DNA of 64,000 nt from an uncultured Flavobacteriaceae bacterium (lineage in GTDB: Bacteria; Bacteroidota; Bacteroidia; Flavobacteriales; Flavobacteriaceae), in the NCBI GenBank assembly GCA_913043275.1, contig CAJWLL010000006.1:1-64000 (forward strand). The letters are read 5' to 3'. The position numbers were made by a program, and so were the translations under genes. Position 1 is the first letter of the stretch, and each line of letters begins with the position of its first letter. This document shows, one piece after another, positions 32,032-41,313 of the stretch. The notes beneath the pieces are model-generated. The model made no database searches. It saw only the letters and a program-made list of their open reading frames with translations, and was not told the origin of the DNA.

Positions 32032-32550
32032 TTACCACTTTGCTAATGTTTCGTTAAATATATTTTGAGTAATTCTCTCAAATATTTCATCATGAGCTTG
32101 ACCCTGTATGTCATAAAGTTGTTTATCTGCGGCAAAGTCATAAAAAAAAGAAAATTTACTTTCGAAATCGTCTTCCTCGTTATTCGTATTCGAATAGCGA
32201 AGGTTAACAATCATTGTTAGTCGGTTTTGAGCAGCAGTGAGATTCGCAGTAGATGTCATGGGGGTAATACTGTACTCAATAATTTCTCCCTCATAAATTA
32301 GATCACCCCCTGAGTTAACCAAGTTTAAATTGGTCTGTCCCAGTATGATGTCTTGAAGTGCCAAGGTAAAATCTCTATCTAACCCAGGTTCTACGGTAGA
32401 TCCTGGTCTACTACCAGCTTGGTTTTCGAAAAAATTAACCTGAAAAGTCGATGCCCCTTGGGGAATGGATGCTCCAGTAAAGGAGTAGATCCCACAAGCT
32501 TCTATTAAAAAAAGCAAAATTGAGAAGATGCTAAAAAACACTCTATTCAT
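32032..32550 (-). CDS. lptE: LPS assembly lipoprotein LptE-like
   Basis: Lipobox-like LIEACGIYSFTGASIP and NFFENQAG...TLALQDIILGQTNLNLVNSGGDLIYEGEI. Confidence 0.75.
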   Translation of the reverse strand: MNRVFFSIFSILLFLIEACGIYSFTGASIPQGASTFQVNFFENQAGSRPGSTVEPGLDRDFTLALQDIILGQTNLNLVNSGGDLIYEGEIIEYSITPMTSTANLTAAQNRLTMIVNLRYSNTNNEEDDFESKFSFFYDFAADKQLYDIQGQAHDEIFERITQNIFNETLAKW

Positions 32551-33805
32551 TGTAGTCATCTTGAAGGTCGAATTGTTTTATTTTTCGATATAGGGTCCTT
32601 TCCGAAATACCCAACTCCTTTGCCGCTATTTTTCTTTTCCCATTACTTCTTTTTAAAGCCCGCTTGATCATTTCAATCTCTTTATCCAATAAAGATAATG
32701 GTTCCTCTTCAATTACTGTTTCAGCGTAATCGTATTGGTTAATTGGAGGAGGATTATTATGGCCTTGAGGCTTTTTTTCTGGAGAGATGAATTCAACGGT
32801 CTTATTTTCATTTTCCTCTTTCCCATAGATTTTTTTGATCAGTTCAGGATTGTTTTTTTGAACCGATTTCATAGTTTCATTCTCCATCAATTCATGAGTC
32901 AGTTTTTTCAAGTCATTAAGGTCATTCTTCATATCAAAGAGGACTTTGTAGAGAATTTCTCTTTCGGATGAAAAATCAGCTTCTTTATCTGAATGGTTAA
33001 TAACTGCAGGGAGTTGAGATCCCAAGTTTGGGAGGTAATTTCTTAGGGTATTCGCATTGAGTATTCTGTTTTTTTCCAAAACAGAGACCTGTTCTGCTAT
33101 ATTACGTAACTGGCGAATATTTCCACTCCAACGGTATTGCTCCAAAACCCCTTGTGCACCTTCACCAAGCCTGAGTGAAGGCATTTTATACTTTTGGGCA
33201 AAATCAGAAGCAAATTTTCTAAATAAAAGTTGAATATCTTCCTTTCTTTCCCTAAGTGGAGGTAGATGAATTTCAACGGTACTTAGTCGATAGTAAAGAT
33301 CTTCTCTAAATTTTTCCTTCTTGATAGCTTCATTCATTTTTAAGTTGGTGGCTGCAACAATTCTTACATTTGTTTTTTGAACCTTTGAAGAACCTACTTT
33401 CATGAATTCACCGTTTTCTAATATCCTTAGAAGCCTAACTTGTGTGGTAAGGGGAAGTTCTCCTACTTCGTCAAGAAAGATGCTTCCACCATCTGCTACT
33501 TCAAAATACCCACTTCTGGTCGCAGTGGCCCCAGTAAAGGCCCCTTTCTCATGGCCAAAAAGTTCACTGTCAATTGTGCCTTCAGGGATTGCCCCGCAGT
33601 TTACGGCAATATATTTAGCGTGTTTTCTAGGTGAAAATTGATGAATTATTTTTGGAATATTTTCTTTCCCTACTCCACTTTCACCAGTAACTAGAACGTT
33701 TATTTCTGTAGTAGACACCAGTAAGGCTTTTTCCAGAGCTCTGTTGAGTCCATCATCGTTACCAATTATTCCGAAACGCTGTTTTAAATCTTGTATTGAT
33801 TCCAT
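32543..33805 (-). CDS. Sigma-54-interacting AAA+ transcriptional activator with C-terminal Fis-type HTH
   Basis: Walker A GESGVGKE, GAFTGA loop, Walker B GGSIFLDEVGELP, C-terminal GKRKIAAKELGISERTLYRKIKQF. Start MESIQDLKQ at 33805. Confidence 0.93.
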   Translation of the reverse strand: MESIQDLKQRFGIIGNDDGLNRALEKALLVSTTEINVLVTGESGVGKENIPKIIHQFSPRKHAKYIAVNCGAIPEGTIDSELFGHEKGAFTGATATRSGYFEVADGGSIFLDEVGELPLTTQVRLLRILENGEFMKVGSSKVQKTNVRIVAATNLKMNEAIKKEKFREDLYYRLSTVEIHLPPLRERKEDIQLLFRKFASDFAQKYKMPSLRLGEGAQGVLEQYRWSGNIRQLRNIAEQVSVLEKNRILNANTLRNYLPNLGSQLPAVINHSDKEADFSSEREILYKVLFDMKNDLNDLKKLTHELMENETMKSVQKNNPELIKKIYGKEENENKTVEFISPEKKPQGHNNPPPINQYDYAETVIEEEPLSLLDKEIEMIKRALKRSNGKRKIAAKELGISERTLYRKIKQFDLQDDYNE

Positions 33806-33809
33806 AATG

Positions 33810-35306
33810 TCAGATTGATGATGAGATACCCATAGCGGTTCCAATCAAGGTGGCAGAAGTCACTTCTTCGATCTTGACGTCAACGAAATCTCCTACTTTA
33901 TATTTTTCTTTTGGAAAAACAGCTACTGTATTTTGGCTTGTTCTACCGCTCCAAAACTTACTGGATCTTTTTGAACTTTTTTCAATCAAAACACAGGCTG
34001 TTTTTCCAACAAACTGCCGGGTTCTGAATTCACTGTGGACTCTTTGCAAGTCAATGATTTCTTGAAGCCTTCTTTTTTTAGTGGATTCAGGAATATCATC
34101 TTCAATTTTTTTGGCGGCCATTGTACCAGGGCGTTCTGAGTAGGCAAACATAAAACCAAAATCATATTTTACATACTCCATCAAGGCCAGTGTGTCTTTA
34201 TGATCTTGGTCTGTCTCTGATGGAAAACCGGCAATCATATCATGAGAAATGGCACAATTTGGAATATTATTACGAATATCATCAATTAATTCTAAATACT
34301 GCTCTCGGCTGTGTTGTCGGTTCATTTTTTTCAAAATCAAGTTACTTCCAGATTGAATAGGTAGATGAATATGATTGCAAATATTTTCGTGTTTGGCCAT
34401 GGTATTGATGACATCAATTGAAAAGTCTTGGGGGTTAGAAGTGGAGAAACGAATTCTAATACTGGGTTGGGATTTAGCAACTAGTTCTAGGAGGTTAGAG
34501 AACTTGATAGCTGTTTTCTGTTGAAGAGTGCTAGCTTTTGAAAAGTCTTTTTTCAACCCTCCGCCATACCACAAGTAACTATCTACATTTTGACCTAAGA
34601 GCGTTATTTCTTTATAACCATCATGGGCTAGTTGATCAATCTCCTCCAATATACTTTTGGGATCTCGACTTCTCTCTCTTCCCCTAGTAAACGGAACCAC
34701 ACAAAAAGTACACATATTATCGCATCCTCTTGAAATGGTAACAAAAGCACTCACACCATTGCTGGCCAATCGCACAGGAGCAATATCGCCATAAGTTTCT
34801 TCTTTAGAAAGGATGACATTGACGGCCTCTCTCTCCATTTCTACTTCTTGCAACAGATTAGGTAGGTCTTTATAGGCGTCTGGTCCAACTACTAAATCGA
34901 CCATTTTTTCCTCTTCGAGAAATTTGTGTTTAAGGCGTTCCGCCATACAACCTAATACACCTATTTTAAGGTGTTTGTTCTTTCGTTTAAGTCCATTAAA
35001 AAGTTCCAATCTTTTTCGTACAGTTAGTTCTGCTTTTTCCCTTATCGAGCAAGTGTTGACCAAGACTAAGTTGGCATTTTCAATTTTTTCCGTAAGCTGA
35101 TAACCTTCTTGGTTCAAAATGGAAGCAACAATTTCACTGTCAGAAAAGTTCATCTGACAACCGTAGGACTCGATATAGAATTGTTTTTGGGCTTTTGATA
35201 ATGCACCCTTTTCATTTGACAAAACATCTGCATTAGTGAACGATCCCTTCTTTGTAAGAGGATTGCCACTATAAGCATACGGATCTTTTGTAGATATTTT
35301 TGTCAT
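33810..35306 (-). CDS. miaB: tRNA-2-methylthio-N6-dimethylallyladenosine synthase MiaB
   Basis: ESYGCQMNFSDSEIV, radical-SAM ISRGCDNMCTFCVVPFTRGRERSR, HLPIQSGSN, C-terminal TRAM region. Confidence 0.95.
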   Translation of the reverse strand: MTKISTKDPYAYSGNPLTKKGSFTNADVLSNEKGALSKAQKQFYIESYGCQMNFSDSEIVASILNQEGYQLTEKIENANLVLVNTCSIREKAELTVRKRLELFNGLKRKNKHLKIGVLGCMAERLKHKFLEEEKMVDLVVGPDAYKDLPNLLQEVEMEREAVNVILSKEETYGDIAPVRLASNGVSAFVTISRGCDNMCTFCVVPFTRGRERSRDPKSILEEIDQLAHDGYKEITLLGQNVDSYLWYGGGLKKDFSKASTLQQKTAIKFSNLLELVAKSQPSIRIRFSTSNPQDFSIDVINTMAKHENICNHIHLPIQSGSNLILKKMNRQHSREQYLELIDDIRNNIPNCAISHDMIAGFPSETDQDHKDTLALMEYVKYDFGFMFAYSERPGTMAAKKIEDDIPESTKKRRLQEIIDLQRVHSEFRTRQFVGKTACVLIEKSSKRSSKFWSGRTSQNTVAVFPKEKYKVGDFVDVKIEEVTSATLIGTAMGISSSI

Positions 35307-35498
35307 TAAATTTAATATGGTATAATCCATTGCAAATATAGTTAAAACTGCCTTTTTGTCATGCTAAAGTGATTGAATTTAAATGCTTCGACTTGATTTA
35401 ATCTCTACTTTAAATATTAAAATTTACCACAGTTAAAAATTATAAGTAGGAGTTTTAAAAAAAAACTACATAATTTTGCTTTCGAAAAAAATGAATAT

Positions 35499-37958
35499 AT
35501 GGCCAGCAATCTTGTAATAGTAGAATCCCCAGCAAAAGCAAGAACTATCGAAAAGTTTCTTGGGAAAGATTTTAAAGTTGCTTCAAGTTATGGTCACATT
35601 GCAGACTTGCCTTCCAATGAGTTGGGAGTGGATGTTGATAAAGATTTTTCTCCAAAATACATTGTCTCTTCAGATAAGAAGAAAGTTGTCAGGGAGCTGA
35701 AATCATTGGTAAAGAAAATGAAAACGGTTTGGTTGGCCAGTGATGAAGACAGGGAAGGAGAGGCCATTGCATGGCACCTTGCCAATACTTTGGGCTTGAA
35801 ATCTGACAGTACCAGGAGAATTGTTTTTAATGAAATAACCAAAACAGCTGTTTTGGACGCTATTGATAATCCTAGGGATATCAATTACAATCTGGTAAAT
35901 TCTCAACAGGCGAGAAGAGTACTCGATCGTTTGGTGGGCTATGAATTGTCTCCTATTTTATGGCGAAAAGTCAAAGGAGGTTTATCAGCAGGAAGAGTTC
36001 AATCGGTTTCCGTGAGACTTATTGTAGAACGGGAGCGAGATATCAATGCATTTGTTCCTCAACAAACCTTCAAAACTCAGGCTCTTTTTTATACCCAAAA
36101 AAATAAATTGATTAATACTTTCCTTGCCAAAACATTTGATTCCTTGGAAGTAGCTGAGACCTTTTTAAACCTCAATAAGTCTGCTACTTTTAAAATACAT
36201 GCAATTGAAAAAAAACCTGCATCAAAAAGCCCTACGGCCCCTTTTACTACTTCAACTCTACAGCAAGAAGCTGCCAGAAAACTTTTTTTTTCAGTCAGTA
36301 AAACCATGAATATAGCTCAGAGGCTGTATGAAGCTGGTTTGATAACTTATATGAGAACAGACAGTGTGAATTTGTCCAAAGAAGCCCAGCGAGGGGCTTT
36401 AAAACAAATCGAAAAACATTACGGAGAAGCTTACAAAAATCCTAGGAAATATAAGGTTAAAAGCAAGGGGGCTCAGGAAGCTCATGAAGCGATTAGACCC
36501 ACAGACTTTAGTCTAAACAAAATCAATTTGGAATACGATCAGTCCCGTTTGTATGAACTGATCTGGAAAAGAGCCATAGCGTCGCAAATGAGTGATGCGA
36601 AATTGGAACGGACCCAATTGAAAATTGCAGCCAGTACTCATTCAGAAAAGTTCATTGCTAAGGGTGAGGTGATTACTTTCGATGGGTTTCTAAAGGTATA
36701 TTTGGAAGGAGTAGATGAAGAATCAGATGAACAAAATGATCTGTTGCCGATGATCAAAAAAGGAGAGTTACTCAACTTAAAATCAATGGAAGCCAATCAA
36801 AGGTTTTCTCGACCTCCTTATCGTTTTACTGAGGCATCATTGGTCAAAAAACTCGAGGAATTAGGTATTGGACGACCTTCTACCTATGCTCCAACTATTT
36901 CAACAATCCAGAATAGAAAATACATCGAAAAAGGAACTTCTCCAGGAGAATATCGTTCATACACTCAATTGCAATTTGTCAATGACGGGGTCATTTCTAA
37001 ATCTTTGAAAGAGAAGGTTGGAGCAAATATGGGAAAATTAATTCCCACCGATGTAGGAATAATTGTCAATGATTTTTTGGTTACTAATTTCACCAATATT
37101 TTGGATTATAGTTTTACCGCCAAAGTAGAGCAAAGTTTTGATAAAATTGCCAATGGATCTGAAAACTGGACCAGCATGATCAAAGGCTTTTACGATGATT
37201 TTCACAAAACTGTTGATTTTGTAAAGGAAAATGCTACTAGAGAGTCTGGAGAGAGAATTTTGGGTAATGATCCAAAGTCTGGAAGGGTGGTAAAAGTAAG
37301 ATTAGGACGTTTTGGGCCGATTGCTCAAATTGGTGAACCTGAGGATGAAGAAAAAACTGTCTTTGTAAGTTTGACTCCTGGACAGCAGTTGGAATCCCTT
37401 AATCTAGAAGATGCATTAGAATTGTTTAAGTTACCCAAATCGATTGGAACATTTGAAGACCAAGAGGTAACAGTAAATAATGGAAGATTTGGTCCATATT
37501 TAAAATTTCAAGAGATGTTTGTTTCCCTTCCTAAGGGAGAAGACCCTATGTACGTCGAATTGGATAGGGCGATTGCTTTGATTGAAGAAAAGCGTTTGGC
37601 AAATTCTCCTATTTCTACTTTTGATCAACTTCCCGTCACAAAAGGAAAAGGTCGTTTTGGCCCTTTTTTGAAGTGGAATGGCTTATTCATCAATGTAAAT
37701 AAAAAATACGATTTCGACAATCTTACAAATGAGGAGATTCACTTGCTAATCAAAGAAAAAATCCAAAAAGAAAAAGAAAAATTGATTAAAGAGTGGCCAG
37801 AAGAAGCCATCAGAATTGAAAAGGCAAGATGGGGAAGATTTAATATTATAAAGGGCAGTAAAAAGGTAGAATTGGGGAAAGATATTGACCCAACCAAAAT
37901 CAATCTAGAGGCAGCAATACAATACTTGAAATCCAAAACTTCGAAAAATAAAAAATGA
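35499..37958 (+). CDS. topA: DNA topoisomerase I
   Basis: NLVIVESPAKARTIEKFLG, ASDEDREGEAIAWHL, GLITYMRTDSVNLS, EAHEAIRPTD, RFGPYLKF-type C-terminal repeats. Confidence 0.96.
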   Translation: MASNLVIVESPAKARTIEKFLGKDFKVASSYGHIADLPSNELGVDVDKDFSPKYIVSSDKKKVVRELKSLVKKMKTVWLASDEDREGEAIAWHLANTLGLKSDSTRRIVFNEITKTAVLDAIDNPRDINYNLVNSQQARRVLDRLVGYELSPILWRKVKGGLSAGRVQSVSVRLIVERERDINAFVPQQTFKTQALFYTQKNKLINTFLAKTFDSLEVAETFLNLNKSATFKIHAIEKKPASKSPTAPFTTSTLQQEAARKLFFSVSKTMNIAQRLYEAGLITYMRTDSVNLSKEAQRGALKQIEKHYGEAYKNPRKYKVKSKGAQEAHEAIRPTDFSLNKINLEYDQSRLYELIWKRAIASQMSDAKLERTQLKIAASTHSEKFIAKGEVITFDGFLKVYLEGVDEESDEQNDLLPMIKKGELLNLKSMEANQRFSRPPYRFTEASLVKKLEELGIGRPSTYAPTISTIQNRKYIEKGTSPGEYRSYTQLQFVNDGVISKSLKEKVGANMGKLIPTDVGIIVNDFLVTNFTNILDYSFTAKVEQSFDKIANGSENWTSMIKGFYDDFHKTVDFVKENATRESGERILGNDPKSGRVVKVRLGRFGPIAQIGEPEDEEKTVFVSLTPGQQLESLNLEDALELFKLPKSIGTFEDQEVTVNNGRFGPYLKFQEMFVSLPKGEDPMYVELDRAIALIEEKRLANSPISTFDQLPVTKGKGRFGPFLKWNGLFINVNKKYDFDNLTNEEIHLLIKEKIQKEKEKLIKEWPEEAIRIEKARWGRFNIIKGSKKVELGKDIDPTKINLEAAIQYLKSKTSKNKK

Positions 37959-39100
37959 GCCTTGAAGCCTTAGTTCCTGTTTCTGAAGAGGCACTCTCTT
38001 CAATGATATTATACCCTAAACAGGCTTTGGGAAAAAACATTGAGATTTATACCGATCAACAAGGTTTTCCTGATCTCAAAGATTGCAGTATTGCTATTTT
38101 AGGCATTTCTGAAATCAGAAATGCCTTTTTTCCTACCTCGGCATACAAACTGGATGATTTTAGAAAATTCTTTTACCGTCTTTTTCCAGGAAATTGGAAT
38201 TTTAAAATTTGTGATTTGGGTAATTTGCCTAATGGAGCCAGTCCAGAAGACACGTATTTTGCTCTAAAAGAAATTTGTATTCACCTTCGACAACGAAATA
38301 TTGTCACTATAGTCATTGGAGGTAGTCATGATCTTATTTTTCCTATTTACCAATCTTATCAGGCCAACAATCAACTGGTCAATATTGTCTCGGTTGACAA
38401 TCAATTTGATTTTTCTCAGGAGGAAGAATTGATTTCAGGTAGATCATATATGAGCCAAATCATTATGGACCAGCCCAATTATTTGTATAATTATACTAAT
38501 TTGGGCTACCAAAGTTATTACATAGCTCAAGAGGAATTGGATCTGATGGAAAAACTTCACTTCGATTCACTTAGATTAGGTGCTTTATTGGATGACGTTG
38601 CTGAATCTGAACCTTTTTTTAGAGCTGCCAATATTTCTGGATTTGATATGAAAGCACTTAGTTGGCAAGCCCTAAATCATTCGTCGGGTCATCCCAATGG
38701 AATCGATGCTAGGAGTATATGCGCTCTTTCAAGATATGCTGGAATTAGTGACCAAATGGATTTTTTCGGTGTCTTTGAACTCTTAAACTCAGCAGTTTCT
38801 CATCAATTATTGGCTCAGATTATATGGTATTTTATTGAGGGTTTCAGTAGTAGATTTGATGAGTATCCTGTCTTGACTAGTAGCGGTTTTGTTAGATATA
38901 CTGTTGCTTTATCTGACATGGAAATGGTTTTTTTTCAAAGTGAAAAAAGCGGTCGGTGGTGGATTGAAATAATAAATCAAAGCTATCTAAATAATAAAAA
39001 TAAAACAACTGCGTTATTACCTTGCACGCATAAAGATTATTTGGATGCTTGCAATGACAAAATTCCCGACAAGTGGTGGAAGGCGACAAAAAGAACATAG
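37955..39100 (+). CDS. Arginase/formimidoylglutamase-fold protein with degenerate metal-binding motifs
   Basis: Ureohydrolase-like layout: IVTIVIGGSHDLIFP, NIVSVDNQFDFSQ, NISGFDMKAL...HPNGIDARSICALSRYAG. ATGA overlap with topA stop. Confidence 0.7.
   Translation: MSLEALVPVSEEALSSMILYPKQALGKNIEIYTDQQGFPDLKDCSIAILGISEIRNAFFPTSAYKLDDFRKFFYRLFPGNWNFKICDLGNLPNGASPEDTYFALKEICIHLRQRNIVTIVIGGSHDLIFPIYQSYQANNQLVNIVSVDNQFDFSQEEELISGRSYMSQIIMDQPNYLYNYTNLGYQSYYIAQEELDLMEKLHFDSLRLGALLDDVAESEPFFRAANISGFDMKALSWQALNHSSGHPNGIDARSICALSRYAGISDQMDFFGVFELLNSAVSHQLLAQIIWYFIEGFSSRFDEYPVLTSSGFVRYTVALSDMEMVFFQSEKSGRWWIEIINQSYLNNKNKTTALLPCTHKDYLDACNDKIPDKWWKATKRT
38101..38131 (+). terminator. Intragenic terminator-like hairpin inside the arginase-fold CDS
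   Basis: AGGCATTTCTGA-AA-TCAGAAATGCCT: perfect 12-bp inverted repeat, with a T6 run at 38126-38131. Function not demonstrated. Confidence 0.5.
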
Positions 39101-39124
39101 TTAATGATTTGAAATATAAATTGT

Positions 39125-39132
39125 TATTTTTG
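39125..39132 (+). promoter_or_regulatory. Candidate Bacteroidetes -7 box (TATTTTTG) upstream of gldK
   Basis: Perfect match to TAnnTTTG in the topA-locus/gldK intergenic region. No well-spaced -33 TTG was found, so weak. Confidence 0.3.
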
Positions 39133-39240
39133 CCATTCCATGTTAGAAGGGTATGTCGATTTTGATTTAGAAATTATAGTATAGTGAAAAAATCTTTAGT
39201 TTTACATTTATGTAACAAATGGTTTCTATCACCTGTTGTG

Positions 39241-40617
39241 ATGAATAGATTTTTTATTGTCATACTTGTAGTGCTCACTGTTCTTAGTTGTGGTAAGAAA
39301 AACAGAGGAGAATTGATAGGGGTAAAACAAAAAAAATGGTTTCCTGAGAAGCCATATGGAATGACCCTTATTGAAGGCGGAGCATTTATCATGGGTAAAT
39401 CCGATGAAGACGTAGCTCGTTTAAATAATGCAGCAGCTAGAACTGTTACGGTACCCTCTTTTTACATGGATGAGACTGAAATCACCAACGGGGAGTATCG
39501 ACAATTTGTCTACTGGGTAAAAGACTCAGTTACTATGTCATTGTTGGCCAGAAAGGCAGACGAATTGGAGCTTGGAGAGGAAAATAAAGATGGAATTGGT
39601 GAATTTTCTTTCAGTGACGCCGACACTTCAAAATTGAGTGAATTTCAGAAATACATGCGAGCTAATTACTATGATTTGAGTGAAGATATATACGCGGGAA
39701 GACCCCTCAATTGGGAGAATGATATTTATTGGGATACAGGAGATTATCCAGATCAAGCTTATTCTGAGGTATTGGATTCCATGTATTTACCACCTGATTT
39801 ATGGTATAATGGTGAGATGAAAATTGACGTAACCAAATTGGCCTACAAGTATACTTGGTTTGATGCAGAAGCTGCATCAGCTGAATCTAAAAGAACACGT
39901 AAAAAGTTTATAGACCGTAAACCTTATATCAAACAAGAAGAAATTCAAATATATCCTGATACTACTGTTTGGATCAAAGACTTTATATATTCTTATAACG
40001 AACCAATGCATAACGAGTACTTCTCTCACCCTGCATTTCAAGATTACCCTGTTGTTGGTATTTCTTGGGATCAAGCAGTAGCATTTTGCAATTGGAGAAC
40101 ACATTTTAAAAACAGTTATCAAAAATCTAAAGGAAAGCCTCTGGTCAACAATTTTAGACTCCCAAGTGAGGCAGAGTGGGAGTACGCTGCTCGAGGAGGT
40201 GTTCCTTCAGGAACTTATCCTTGGGGAGGACCTTACTTGCTTAACGACAGAGCATGTTTTCTTGCAAACTTTAAGCCGCTAAGAGGAGATTATGCAGCTG
40301 ACCAAGCTGTATACACCGTAGAAGCTAAATCTTATTTGCCTAATGATTATAATCTTTTCAATATGGCTGGTAATGTTGCTGAATGGACCAGTTCATCTTA
40401 TGATTCGGGGGCTTATGAATATGTAGCTTCCCTAAACCCCAACATGTCAATTCAGACTGAATCGCGAAAAGTTGTTAGAGGAGGCTCTTGGAAGGATGTA
40501 GCTTACTTTTTAAGGGTTAGTTCAAGAGACTATGAATATGCTGATACCTCAAGAAGTTATATTGGATTTAGGACTGTTCAAGATTATCTTGGAACATCCA
40601 AGGTTAAGATCAAATAA
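39241..40617 (+). CDS. gldK: Gliding motility/T9SS lipoprotein GldK (FGE-sulfatase fold)
   Basis: Lipobox VLSCGKKNRGEL, FGE-like GGAFIMGKSDED...RLPSEAEWEYAARGG...GNVAEWTSSSYD...VVRGGSWKD; followed by gldLMN. Confidence 0.95.
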   Translation: MNRFFIVILVVLTVLSCGKKNRGELIGVKQKKWFPEKPYGMTLIEGGAFIMGKSDEDVARLNNAAARTVTVPSFYMDETEITNGEYRQFVYWVKDSVTMSLLARKADELELGEENKDGIGEFSFSDADTSKLSEFQKYMRANYYDLSEDIYAGRPLNWENDIYWDTGDYPDQAYSEVLDSMYLPPDLWYNGEMKIDVTKLAYKYTWFDAEAASAESKRTRKKFIDRKPYIKQEEIQIYPDTTVWIKDFIYSYNEPMHNEYFSHPAFQDYPVVGISWDQAVAFCNWRTHFKNSYQKSKGKPLVNNFRLPSEAEWEYAARGGVPSGTYPWGGPYLLNDRACFLANFKPLRGDYAADQAVYTVEAKSYLPNDYNLFNMAGNVAEWTSSSYDSGAYEYVASLNPNMSIQTESRKVVRGGSWKDVAYFLRVSSRDYEYADTSRSYIGFRTVQDYLGTSKVKIK

Positions 40618-40659
40618 ATTTATATTTTTAAATAATCATAACTATAATACGATAATAAA

Positions 40660-41307
40660 ATGGAAGATAAATTATTAAAGAAAAGATTGAAAGGAAAAGT
40701 TGCAATGCATATGCTATTTGGTTTAGGAGGTGCAGTTGTAATTATAGGAGCATTATTTAAGATTCTTCACCTAGAGATTGGACCTATTACAGGAGGTTTA
40801 GTACTTGGGTTAGGTCTAGGAACCGAGGCTTTGATTTTTACGGTAGCAGCTTTGAATACTGGAGAAATAAAAGAAGAACACGATGAGTATGTTAAGAAAG
40901 TTAAAGGGGGGGCTTCTAAAGCTGCTTCAGGAGGAGGAGAAAAAGGACTTTCTTCCAAGATTGACGAAATGCTAAAAGAAGCCAAGATAGATGTCGCTTT
41001 GATGAACAATCTCACGAAAAGTATCAGAAATTTAGAAGCCTCAGCTCAGGCATTATCTCCTGCAGCAGAAGCTGCTTCATCTTCTGAAAGTTACAGCCAA
41101 CAATTGGCCGTAGCCACCCAAAAAATGGAGCAACTCAACCAAGTTTATGCAGAACAAGTAAATTCAGCAGGTAATACTTCGGCCTTTAATGAAAAAGTTG
41201 CTGAAAATGCAAACAAGCTTAAACAACAAATGGAAGCTTTATCTTCCAACTTAGCTGCATTGAATCAAGTATACAATGGCATGCTTAACGCAATGAATAA
41301 AAACTAG
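40660..41307 (+). CDS. gldL: T9SS motor protein GldL
   Basis: Two N-terminal TM helices with charged residues (GALFKILHLEIGPITG, GLGTEALIFTVAALN); gldK-gldM context. Confidence 0.94.
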   Translation: MEDKLLKKRLKGKVAMHMLFGLGGAVVIIGALFKILHLEIGPITGGLVLGLGLGTEALIFTVAALNTGEIKEEHDEYVKKVKGGASKAASGGGEKGLSSKIDEMLKEAKIDVALMNNLTKSIRNLEASAQALSPAAEAASSSESYSQQLAVATQKMEQLNQVYAEQVNSAGNTSAFNEKVAENANKLKQQMEALSSNLAALNQVYNGMLNAMNKN

Positions 41308-41313
41308 TATAGA

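Noticed and set aside
33806-33844. Apparent overlap between the sigma-54 activator and miaB
   Set aside because: Using the start MESIQDLKQ at 33805 removes the overlap.
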